Positions 44,712 through 51,535 of a stretch of DNA of 64,000 nt are shown here, one piece after another (positions within the stretch are counted from its first letter, which is position 1; every line of letters begins with the position of its first letter). The position numbers and the translations under genes are program-made. The stretch is from positions 66,275-130,274 of the forward strand of contig CALESJ010000035.1 in the NCBI GenBank assembly GCA_937907025.1, in the 5' to 3' direction. Under the pieces are notes generated by a model. That model was given only the letters and a program-made list of their open reading frames with translations. It ran no database searches and had not been told where the DNA came from. The stretch comes from an uncultured Faecalibacterium sp. GTDB taxonomy: Bacteria > Bacillota > Clostridia > Oscillospirales > Ruminococcaceae.

Positions 44712-45503
44712 TCAGGTCTGGCTCACAAGACCCAGGTCGTGCAGGATGTCGGCCCGGGTTTCCAGCGCCAGGGTGCTGATGCGCCGGATGCGCTCCGCCG
44801 TCATGTACGGGGCCAGACCGCTGATGGAGAAAGCGCTGTCCGCCCGGCCGCCCGGCCCGGGAATAGCCAGAGCCACGCAGCGGATGCCCAGTTCGTTCTC
44901 CTCATCATCAATGGCATACCCGCAGTTGCGCACCGTCTGCAGCTGGCTGCGCAGCTGGTCCAGGTCGGTGACGGTGCGGCCGGTGAGCTTCTGCAGCCGG
45001 CTGTGGTGCCAGATCTGCTCCACCTCGGCATCGGGCAGGGTGGCCAGAATGGCCTTGCCCACACCGGTGCAGTACAACGGGCTGCGCAGACCCACCCGGC
45101 TGGACATCCGCATGGGACCGCTTTCGGTCTTGTAGATGTAGACCACGTCCGCACCGTCCCGGATGACCAGATGCACCGCCTCGGCCGTGCGCTGGGAAAG
45201 CCGTTCCAGATGCAGTTTGGCCACGCTCATGATGTCCATACTGTTGACGATGCCGGAGGAGATTTCGAACATTTTCAGGGTCAGCCGGTATTTGCCGGTC
45301 TGGGCGTCCTGTACGGCATACCCCAGGGAAACCAGGCTGCCCAGCAGGCGGTGGGCGGTGCTTTTGGCCAGGTGCGCCTCGGCGGCCAGATTCTGCAGCC
45401 CGGCCCCGGCGGGATGAGCCGCCAGCACCTCGATCAGCTCAAAAATCCGCGAAACGCTCTGTACACCGCCGCGGTCGGTTTCTTTTTCCGGTGTTTGTGG
45501 CAT
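44712..45503 (-). CDS. IclR-family transcriptional regulator (KdgR-like)
   Basis: The 263-residue protein has an N-terminal winged helix (VQSVSRIFELIEVLAAHPAGAGLQNLAAEAHLAKSTAHRLLGSLV, read as residues about 14-58) and a C-terminal ligand-binding domain with GLRSPLYCTGVGKAILA and GYAIDDEENELGIRCVA, both hallmarks of IclR. It is divergent from KDPG aldolase and KDG kinase genes, so the effector is probably 2-keto-3-deoxygluconate or its phosphate. Two matching palindromes flank the intergenic region, one over its own promoter start. Confidence 0.92.
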   Translation of the reverse strand: MPQTPEKETDRGGVQSVSRIFELIEVLAAHPAGAGLQNLAAEAHLAKSTAHRLLGSLVSLGYAVQDAQTGKYRLTLKMFEISSGIVNSMDIMSVAKLHLERLSQRTAEAVHLVIRDGADVVYIYKTESGPMRMSSRVGLRSPLYCTGVGKAILATLPDAEVEQIWHHSRLQKLTGRTVTDLDQLRSQLQTVRNCGYAIDDEENELGIRCVALAIPGPGGRADSAFSISGLAPYMTAERIRRISTLALETRADILHDLGLVSQT

Positions 45504-45586
45504 TCAAAGAGCCTCCAATGCAAAAGTTTACAAAAAGTTCATAATTACAAGGGGAACGATCCGGAATGAAAATGTGCTTGCATCCA

Positions 45587-45603
45587 GTTCCACAATATGG
45601 AAC
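45587..45603. promoter_or_regulatory. IclR operator 1 (palindrome over the iclR transcription start)
   Basis: GTTCCACAATATGGAAC: a perfect 6-5-6 palindrome just downstream of the -10 of the minus-strand iclR promoter. It shares ATATGGAACCC with operator 2. Confidence 0.75.
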
Positions 45604-45605
45604 CC

Positions 45606-45634
45606 AGTATAGCAGGAACGCCCCGTTTTCGCAA
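45606..45634 (-). promoter_or_regulatory. Promoter of the iclR-family gene
   Basis: On the minus strand TTGCGA (45629-45634), 17-bp spacer, TATACT (45606-45611) with TGC before it. The expected start site falls inside operator 1. Confidence 0.7.
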
Positions 45635-45708
45635 GAGGTATGCCGAATGATGGAACGGAGGGTAAAAAAGATAAAAAACGGCAGGGAAGCACTGGCAATT
45701 TTGCCCGA

Positions 45709-45737
45709 TTGACGCGGGGAATCGGAATTTGTATAAT
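45709..45737 (+). promoter_or_regulatory. Promoter of the KDPG aldolase-KDG kinase operon
   Basis: TTGACG (45709-45714), 17-bp spacer, TATAAT (45732-45737). Operator 2 lies about 25 bp downstream of the -10. Confidence 0.85.
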
Positions 45738-45761
45738 AAAATCAGCAAATTGCGGAACGGC

Positions 45762-45778
45762 GTTCCGGTATATGGAAC
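45762..45778. promoter_or_regulatory. IclR operator 2 (leader of the aldolase operon)
   Basis: GTTCCGGTATATGGAAC: the same 6-5-6 design as operator 1, with one mismatch in the arms. It lies in the transcribed leader, where bound repressor would block elongation. A second short palindrome, GGAACGGCGTTCC, overlaps its left side. Confidence 0.72.
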
Positions 45779-45839
45779 CCGCAAACGCACATTCGCACGG
45801 TTAAAATTCAGGAAAATTCATTCGAAGGAGAAATGTGCT

Positions 45840-46802
45840 ATGAATCCGGTAGTAGAGCGCGTTTACGAAATCGGTATTATCCCTGTCATTGCTTTCAACA
45901 GTGTGGACGAGGCTGTGCCCCTGTGCAAGGCCCTGGTCGCCGGCGGTCTGCCGGCTGCGGAAGTCACCTTCCGTACTGCCTGCGCCGAAGAGTGCATCAA
46001 GAAGATCCACGACGAAGTGCCTGAAATGCTGCTGGGCGCCGGCACCGTTCTGACCGAAGATCAGGCCGACCGCGCCATGGCTGCGGGCGCCTCCTTCATC
46101 GTTGCCCCCGGCTTCGATCCCAACGTCACCAAGCACGTCATCGAAAAGGGTGGCCTGATGATGCCCGGCACCTCCACCCCCGGTGAGATGCAGCAGGCCA
46201 TGAATCTGGGCTGCGAAGCCATCAAGTTCTTCCCGGCCGAAGCCAACGGCGGCGTCAACATGCTGAAGAACATCGGCGGCGCCCTGAAGACTGCCAAGTG
46301 GATGTGCACCGGCGGCATCAACGCCAAGAATGTTACCGAGTACCTGGCCAACGATCAGATTTTCGCCGTGGGCGGCACCTGGATGTGCAAGAGCGACAAG
46401 ATCAAGGCCGGCGCCTGGGACGAAATCACCGCCATGTGCAAGGAAGCCGTTGACGTCATGCTGGGCCTGGAGCTGGGCCACATCGGCATCAACTGCGCCG
46501 ACGACGCCGAGGCCGCCAAGACTGCCGAAACTCTGGGCAGCCTGCTGAGCATGGTCGTCAAGCCGGGCAACTCCAGCATCTTCGTTGGCAACAAGGCCAT
46601 CGAAGTCATGAAGAAGCCGGGCCGCGGCACCCATGGCCACATTGCCATCAAGACCAACAATGTGGACCGTGCCATCTATCACCTGGGCCTGCGCGGCGTC
46701 AAGTTCGATATGGATTCCAAGGTCGTGAAGAACGGCAAGACCACCGCCATCTACATGGCGGACGAAGTCGCTGGCTTCGCCATCCACCTGGTCCAGAAAT
46801 AA
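45840..46802 (+). CDS. eda: KDPG/KHG aldolase fused to a C-terminal VOC (glyoxalase-like) domain
   Basis: The 320-residue protein is longer than the usual aldolase of about 210. Residues 1-210 are a complete class I KDPG aldolase: Glu41 and Arg45 in AAEVTFRT, the Schiff-base Lys129 in CEAIKFFPAE, and CTGGINAKN. Residues about 212-320 (LGHIGINCADDAEAAKTAETLG to GFAIHLVQK) form a VOC-fold domain like glyoxalase or sugar-binding partners. The aldolase cleaves 2-keto-3-deoxy-6-phosphogluconate to pyruvate and glyceraldehyde 3-phosphate. GAAGGAG precedes the ATG at 45840. KDG kinase follows 61 bp later. Confidence 0.9.
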   Translation: MNPVVERVYEIGIIPVIAFNSVDEAVPLCKALVAGGLPAAEVTFRTACAEECIKKIHDEVPEMLLGAGTVLTEDQADRAMAAGASFIVAPGFDPNVTKHVIEKGGLMMPGTSTPGEMQQAMNLGCEAIKFFPAEANGGVNMLKNIGGALKTAKWMCTGGINAKNVTEYLANDQIFAVGGTWMCKSDKIKAGAWDEITAMCKEAVDVMLGLELGHIGINCADDAEAAKTAETLGSLLSMVVKPGNSSIFVGNKAIEVMKKPGRGTHGHIAIKTNNVDRAIYHLGLRGVKFDMDSKVVKNGKTTAIYMADEVAGFAIHLVQK

Positions 46803-46863
46803 TCGGACCCCGCAAATCGGTACAAACTGAAAAAGTCATTATAAATTAAAGGAGAAGATCCCA

Positions 46864-47889
46864 ATGAAAGTCGTTACTTTTGGCGAACTGATGATCCGTC
46901 TGCAGCCGTACAACTACGAGCGTTTTGTGCAGGCTGACCACCTGGAATTCAGCTTCGGCGGCGGCGAAGCCAACGTGGCCGTTTCTCTGGCCAACTACGG
47001 CGCTGACGCCATCTACGTCACCAAGCTGCCCGCTCATGCCATCGGTCAGGCCGCTGTGAACAGCCTGCGCCGTTACGGCGTCGACACCTCCAAGATCGTC
47101 CGCGGCGGCGACCGTGTCGGCATCTACTTCAACGAGAAGGGCGCTTCTCAGCGTGGCTCTGTCTGCATCTACGACCGCGCTCATTCCGCCATTCAGGAAG
47201 CTTCCACCGCCGATTTCGACTGGGATTCCATCTTCGAGGGCGTGGATTGGTTCCACTTCACCGGCATCACTCCGGCCCTGGGCCCCAATGTTGTTGACAT
47301 CTGCCGCGAAGCCTGCAAGGCTGCCAAGGCTCATGGCGTCAAGATCAGCTGCGACCTGAACTATCGTGGCAAGCTGTGGACCCGTGAGGAAGCCCGCGTT
47401 GCCATGACCGACCTGTGCCAGTACGTCGACGTCTGCATCTCCAACGAGGAGGACGCCAAGGACGTGTTCGGCATCGAGGCCGAAGCCACCGACATCTACG
47501 CCGGCGAGATCAACCGCGAAGGCTACAAGAGCGTTGCCAAGCAGCTGGCTGACAAGTTCGGCTTCGAGAAGGTTGCCATCACCCTGCGTGAGAGCCATTC
47601 CGCTTTCGACAACGGCTGGAGCGCCATGCTCTATGACGTTGCTTCCAACGAATATTGCTTCAGCAAGAAGTACGACCTGCACATCATCGACCGCGTCGGC
47701 GGCGGTGACAGCTTCGGCGGCGGCCTGATCTACGCTCTGCTGTCCGGCAAGAGCACCCAGGATGCTGTTGAGTTCGCTGTTGCGGCTTCTGCCCTCAAGC
47801 ACTCCATCGAAGGCGACTACAACATGGTCACCGTTTCCGAAGTGGAGAAGCTGGCTGGCGGCGACGGTTCCGGCCGTATCCAGCGCTAA
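46864..47889 (+). CDS. kdgK: 2-keto-3-deoxygluconate kinase (PfkB family)
   Basis: The 341-residue protein starts TFGELMIRLQP and has FSFGGGEANVAVSLANYGAD (PfkB signature 1) and DRVGGGDSFGGGLIYAL (signature 2, with the catalytic Asp near residue 281). KDG kinases phosphorylate 2-keto-3-deoxygluconate to KDPG, the substrate of the aldolase upstream. Together with the KdgR-like regulator this is the lower part of uronate or pectin-sugar breakdown. GGAGAAG lies upstream. A strong terminator follows. Confidence 0.9.
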   Translation: MKVVTFGELMIRLQPYNYERFVQADHLEFSFGGGEANVAVSLANYGADAIYVTKLPAHAIGQAAVNSLRRYGVDTSKIVRGGDRVGIYFNEKGASQRGSVCIYDRAHSAIQEASTADFDWDSIFEGVDWFHFTGITPALGPNVVDICREACKAAKAHGVKISCDLNYRGKLWTREEARVAMTDLCQYVDVCISNEEDAKDVFGIEAEATDIYAGEINREGYKSVAKQLADKFGFEKVAITLRESHSAFDNGWSAMLYDVASNEYCFSKKYDLHIIDRVGGGDSFGGGLIYALLSGKSTQDAVEFAVAASALKHSIEGDYNMVTVSEVEKLAGGDGSGRIQR

Positions 47890-47923
47890 GAGATTTTCCC
47901 CTATACGGTTTACCTTCCCAATG

Positions 47924-47957
47924 GAAGCCCCGGCCTGTCCGGGGCTTCTTCCTTTTT
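47924..47957 (+). terminator. Terminator of the eda-kdgK operon
   Basis: GAAGCCCCGG pairs with CCGGGGCTTC with a five-base loop, followed by TTCCTTTTT. Confidence 0.9.
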
Positions 47958-47963
47958 GTGCAG

Positions 47964-47993
47964 TTGACGCCGGTATGCCCGGTGCGATATACT
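47964..47993 (+). promoter_or_regulatory. Promoter of bioY
   Basis: TTGACG (47964-47969), 18-bp spacer, TATACT (47988-47993). No BirA-type palindrome is seen nearby. A CCGGC/GCCGG inverted repeat lies in the leader at about 48009-48027. Confidence 0.7.
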
Positions 47994-48061
47994 GAAAAAA
48001 GAGTGTTCCCGGCCGCGCTGCCGGCCGGATGATTTTTTATCAGGAAAGAAGGAAAGCCGCG

Positions 48062-48601
48062 ATGAATACCACCACCCATCTTCGTCTGCGCAAAATGATC
48101 CTGTGCGCTCTGTTTACGGCCCTGACGGCTGTCTGCAGCCAGATTCAGGTCCCCATGCCCTGGGGCGTGCCCATCAACCTGGCCCTGTTTGCCTCCTATA
48201 TGGCGGGCCTGCTGCTGGGCCCTGTGTGGGGCGCGGGCAGCCAGCTGGTGTATCTGCTGCTGGCCGCTGTGGGCGTGCCGGTCATGGCCGGGCTTTCCGG
48301 CGGTCCGGCGGTGCTCTTCGGCAAGACCGGCGGCTATGCCATCGGCTTCATGCTGGCGGCTCTGATTACCGGCGCGCTGGTGCAGTTGTGGGGCCGCAGC
48401 TTCTGGCGTATGTGTGCCGCCATGGTGGTGGGCTGTATCGGCTGCTATGCCCTGGGCACCGTCTGGTTCATGGTCATCACCGGAACCGGTGTATGGCAGA
48501 GCCTGGTATGGTGTGTGCTGCCGTACCTGCCGGGGGATGTGCTCAAGATTCTGCTGGCCGCCTTGCTCACCGAGCGCCTGGGCAAGCGCCTGCATGTGTA
48601 A
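48062..48601 (+). CDS. bioY: Biotin transporter BioY (ECF S-component)
   Basis: The 179-residue protein has six hydrophobic helices and the BioY sequences TAVCSQIQVPMPWGVPINLALFASYMAGLLLGP and GVPVMAGLSGGPAVLFGKTGGYAIGF, then LPYLPGDVLKILLAALL. BioY binds biotin and works alone or with the shared ECF energizing module (EcfA/A'/T), which is not in the window. It is a single-gene unit, with AAGGAAAG before the ATG at 48062. This suggests biotin is taken up from outside. Confidence 0.93.
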   Translation: MNTTTHLRLRKMILCALFTALTAVCSQIQVPMPWGVPINLALFASYMAGLLLGPVWGAGSQLVYLLLAAVGVPVMAGLSGGPAVLFGKTGGYAIGFMLAALITGALVQLWGRSFWRMCAAMVVGCIGCYALGTVWFMVITGTGVWQSLVWCVLPYLPGDVLKILLAALLTERLGKRLHV

Positions 48602-48607
48602 GCTGCC

Positions 48608-48636
48608 TTGTGCGTATGCTGCACAAATGATATACT
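48608..48636 (+). promoter_or_regulatory. Promoter of ruvX-uppS
   Basis: TTGTGC (48608-48613), 17-bp spacer, TATACT (48631-48636), 51 bp before the ruvX start. Confidence 0.7.
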
Positions 48637-48687
48637 ATACGAAAACGCGGCCCTGTGCCGTACACTTCTGTATTTGGAGGGGCTGCC

Positions 48688-49155
48688 ATGAAATGGATTG
48701 CTGTGGATTACGGGGACTCACGCACCGGCCTGGCCGGGTGTGACGCCACCGAACTGGTCTGTGCGCCGATCACGCCGCAGATCGAAGAAAAGAGCATGAA
48801 CCGCGCTGCCCAGGCGGTGGCGGCTGTGGCTTTCCGGGAAAAGGCCGAGGGTGTGGTGCTGGGCCTGCCCAAGAATATGGACGGCACCGAAGGCTCCCGC
48901 GCCACCAAGAGCCGCCGCTTTGCCCAGCGCCTGGCCGATGCCTGCGGTATGCCGGTGGTCCTGTGGGATGAACGCCGCACCACCGTGTCTGCCGCCGCCA
49001 TTCTGGCCCAGAATGATACCTTCGGCGCCAAGCGGAAGGAACGGCTGGACTCGGTTTCCGCCGCCGTGATTCTGGAAAGTTTCCTCAACTGGCGGCGCCA
49101 GCATCCCGGTGAAGCCGCCCCCGAAACCGTGCCGCCCCAGACGGCGCAAGAGTGA
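48688..49155 (+). CDS. ruvX: Putative pre-16S rRNA nuclease / Holliday junction resolvase-like YqgF
   Basis: The 155-residue protein has the RNase H-fold YqgF pattern: WIAVDYGDSRTGLAGCD (first catalytic Asp in VDYG), VVLGLPKNMDGTEG, VVLWDERRTTVSAA (catalytic Glu) and LDSVSAAVILESFL (last Asp). Family members process the 5' end of 16S rRNA or act as junction nucleases. The ATG at 48688 follows GGAGG at 48676-48680. It lies 13 bp before uppS. Confidence 0.93.
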   Translation: MKWIAVDYGDSRTGLAGCDATELVCAPITPQIEEKSMNRAAQAVAAVAFREKAEGVVLGLPKNMDGTEGSRATKSRRFAQRLADACGMPVVLWDERRTTVSAAAILAQNDTFGAKRKERLDSVSAAVILESFLNWRRQHPGEAAPETVPPQTAQE

Positions 49156-49168
49156 AAAGGAGAAAACC

Positions 49169-49891
49169 ATGCCTGTCAACGAGAAACGTATTCCCAACCA
49201 TGTTGCCATTATCGTGGACGGCAACCGCCGCTGGGCCCGCCAGCGCCTGATGCCCGCCAGCCTGGGCCACAAGGCCGGGTTTGAGCGCCTGAAAGAGATC
49301 ACCCGCTATGCGGTGGGGGACTGCGGTGTGCATGTGCTCAGCCTGTATGTCTTCTCCACCGAAAACTTCTCCCGCGATGCCAAGGAAGTGGGCTACCTGA
49401 TGGACCTGTTTGCCAACAACTTCCGCACCATCGCCGATGAGATGAACGAGCGCGGCTGTCAGGTGCTGTTCAGCGGCCGCCGGGATGGCCTGCAGCCCCG
49501 TGTGCTGGATGCCATGGATTACATGATGAACCTGACCAAGGACAACAAGAAGGGCATCGTCAACTTCTGCCTGAACTATGGCAGCCATGCCGAGATCACC
49601 GATGCCGTGCGTGCCATCGCCGGGGAAGTGAAGGAAGGCAAGCTGGACCCTGCCGCCATTGATGAGCGCACCATTGAGAGTCATTTTTACCGTGACCTGC
49701 CCCCTGTGGATCTGATGATCCGCACCAGCGGGGAGGAACGCCTGTCCAACTTCCTGCTGTGGCAGTGCGCCTACGCGGAGTTCTACTTCACGCCCACCCT
49801 GTTCCCTGACTTTGACAAGTCCTGCTTTGACGAGGCGCTGGCCGAATACGCCCGCCGTGACCGCCGGATGGGCGGCAACACCAAGAAATAA
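49169..49891 (+). CDS. uppS: Cis-prenyltransferase (undecaprenyl diphosphate synthase family)
   Basis: The 240-residue protein has VAIIVDGNRRWARQRL with the catalytic Asp17, YVFSTENFSR, and the conserved RTSGEERLSNFLLWQCAYAEFYFTPTLFPDF. It adds isopentenyl units in cis to make polyprenyl carriers for cell-wall and glycan synthesis. The second Gly of the usual DGNGRWA is Arg here (DGNRRWA), a variant found in some paralogs and in eukaryotic enzymes, so product length may differ. Another uppS copy may exist near cdsA in the genome. Confidence 0.92.
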   Translation: MPVNEKRIPNHVAIIVDGNRRWARQRLMPASLGHKAGFERLKEITRYAVGDCGVHVLSLYVFSTENFSRDAKEVGYLMDLFANNFRTIADEMNERGCQVLFSGRRDGLQPRVLDAMDYMMNLTKDNKKGIVNFCLNYGSHAEITDAVRAIAGEVKEGKLDPAAIDERTIESHFYRDLPPVDLMIRTSGEERLSNFLLWQCAYAEFYFTPTLFPDFDKSCFDEALAEYARRDRRMGGNTKK

Positions 49892-49905
49892 GGCCCGATA
49901 CCAAG

Positions 49906-49941
49906 AAAACCGCCCCCGCACTTGCTGCGGGGGCGGTTTTT
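49906..49941. terminator. Terminator between convergent uppS and hydrolase genes
   Basis: A perfect 15-bp stem (arms 49906-49920 and 49925-49939), a four-base loop, A-run on the left and T-run on the right, so it can end transcription from both directions. Confidence 0.93.
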
Positions 49942-49951
49942 ATAGGATGGT

Positions 49952-50950
49952 TCAGCGGGTTTCGGGGATGCGGCCGTTCAGATGTTCCACATCCTGACGG
50001 TCCTCCAGCGGGAAGGTGAACAGCCCGCCGGTTTCCAGGTCCTCGGCGTGGAGATGCACCGCCCGGATCCGGTTGTTGTCGTAGGTTTTGAAGTAATAGA
50101 TGCCGTTGGCGGCGTCGATGCAGCAGGAATAGGTGGTGATGTCACACTTGTCCTCCGGGGTGCGCACGCTGCCCCGCACCATGGCCACACCATCCAGAAT
50201 GTGGAAGAACTGGGCCACAGCCGAAGCCGGGGTGTCCCCCCACACAGCGTTGGCTTTCAGGAAACAGGCCTTTACATACCGGGACTGGGGAGAAAAATCC
50301 CCCGGCAGCCCGATGGCGCCCATGCCCTGGCCGTAGGGCGCCAGGGGCAGGTCGGCGGCAAAGCGGTTTTCCGCAGGTTTGGGGGACAAATGTTGATAAT
50401 TGTTCAGCGCCGTCAGCTGATAGGGGAACGGCGGGTTGTTGGTCAGCACACCGGCCGGGTCCTTATACAGATGCAGACCGTCCCGCATGGGCTCTGCCAC
50501 CAGGGCACCGGTAGCGTCGGCAATGTGCCAGTGCAGGGGCGCCAGGGGATACCCCGGGGCAAAGGGAATGCCCACCAGCCGCACCGATTCCAGCAGCGCC
50601 CTGGCCTGGGCCAGGGTTTCGCACTGGCCCAGAACCAACGGGATCAGTTCATAAGGGGTCACGGCGTCGCCGGTTGCTTCCTCCAGCGGAGGATACCAGG
50701 CATTGCCCGGAAAGTTCAGCCCTGCCATGTACAGGCCCTTTTCGTTCACTGCCTCGGCATACAGCGGGTATTCATTGGCCACATTGGCCATGCCGATCAT
50801 GGCAAAATGCCGGGGCATGGATGCCCGGCGATGAAATTTGAATTCGTATCCCCGGGGTGTGATGACAACCTGCTCCCCAAAGGAATACTCCAGGTCCAGA
50901 TTGCGCCCATGCAGGCACAGGGGCGACGATACGGTGATGCTTGTACACAT
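49952..50950 (-). CDS. Choloylglycine hydrolase / penicillin V acylase family protein
   Basis: The 332-residue Ntn-hydrolase has Cys2 right after the start Met (MCTSITV), which becomes the N-terminal nucleophile. Arg16 and Asp19 (HGRNLDLEYS) match the catalytic Arg/Asp of bile salt hydrolases, and the family motifs NFPGNAWY and VLTNNPPFPYQ are present. Members cleave conjugated bile salts or penicillin V; the sequence does not settle which. The start at 50950 is fixed by the Cys2 requirement; an upstream in-frame Met would bury it. AAGGAGG lies upstream. No signal peptide. Confidence 0.88.
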   Translation of the reverse strand: MCTSITVSSPLCLHGRNLDLEYSFGEQVVITPRGYEFKFHRRASMPRHFAMIGMANVANEYPLYAEAVNEKGLYMAGLNFPGNAWYPPLEEATGDAVTPYELIPLVLGQCETLAQARALLESVRLVGIPFAPGYPLAPLHWHIADATGALVAEPMRDGLHLYKDPAGVLTNNPPFPYQLTALNNYQHLSPKPAENRFAADLPLAPYGQGMGAIGLPGDFSPQSRYVKACFLKANAVWGDTPASAVAQFFHILDGVAMVRGSVRTPEDKCDITTYSCCIDAANGIYYFKTYDNNRIRAVHLHAEDLETGGLFTFPLEDRQDVEHLNGRIPETR

Positions 50951-51056
50951 GGCAGCGTTTTCCTCCTTGTAGGCTCTTACCAACAGTATGCCCGGAATGG
51001 CGCCGGAAAGCAAGAGGGCGGGAGCAAGATACCCACAAAAAAGTTTTGGAACAAGG

Positions 51057-51088
51057 TTGACAAACCCACGGGGCTATGGTAGTATACT
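51057..51088 (+). promoter_or_regulatory. Promoter of the ABC/YgbA/DUF454 operon
   Basis: TTGACA (51057-51062) with either TAGTAT at 17-bp spacing (51080-51085) or the better TATACT at 20-bp spacing (51083-51088). The non-ideal spacing suggests an activator or a weak basal level. Confidence 0.55.
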
Positions 51089-51091
51089 GAA

Positions 51092-51107
51092 GTTAGTGTA
51101 CTCTAAC
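51092..51107. promoter_or_regulatory. Palindromic operator of the ABC/YgbA/DUF454 operon
   Basis: GTTAGTGTACTCTAAC is a 16-bp palindrome with mismatches at one position per half, directly after the -10. The half-site AAGTTAGT recurs at 51137-51144. TTAG/CTAA halves are reminiscent of DtxR/IdeR-type metal regulator boxes, though the spacing differs, so the regulator is not identified. Confidence 0.6.
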
Positions 51108-51193
51108 CTTGAGCGCACTTCTTTTTTTTGACACAGAAGTTAGTTACAACAAACTTGTGCAACAGAACGGTTTACGGAAAGGACGAAAATGAC

Positions 51194-51535
51194 ATGGGCA
51201 AAAAACTGCTGTACGGCGCACTCACCCTCAGCGGACTTCTTACGGTGCTGCAGCCCTTGACCGGGCCTGTTGTCCATAAACTGGCGGCCAGCGTATTTCT
51301 GCTGCTGTGCGTGGGGCATATGTTGGCCTGCCGCAAAAAGCTGACGGGGACCGGGGTGGCACTTCTGGCCGTTCTGCTGGCGGCTTTCATCACCGGTGTT
51401 CCGGCTTTGGTGCAGGGCGGTACGGCGGGAGCGGTGCATGCGGTGCTGGGCATTCTGTGCCTGTGTGCCATGGCGGCCCATGGGTTCGCCCGGCGACGGG
51501 TGCTGAAATCTTCGGAAAGGAAGCAGGAAACATGA
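51194..51535 (+). CDS. Small hydrophobic membrane protein leading the ABC operon
   Basis: This 113-residue protein has about four hydrophobic helices: LYGALTLSGLLTVLQPL, LAASVFLLLCVGHMLAC, VALLAVLLAAFITGVPAL and AVHAVLGILCLCAMAAHGF. It has conserved-looking His and Cys residues inside helices (CVGHMLAC; CLCAMAAHG), a pattern that could bind heme or metal. No family was recognised. Its stop overlaps the first ABC transporter start (ATGA), so it is translated with the transporter and is likely a partner of it. Confidence 0.65.
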   Translation: MGKKLLYGALTLSGLLTVLQPLTGPVVHKLAASVFLLLCVGHMLACRKKLTGTGVALLAVLLAAFITGVPALVQGGTAGAVHAVLGILCLCAMAAHGFARRRVLKSSERKQET

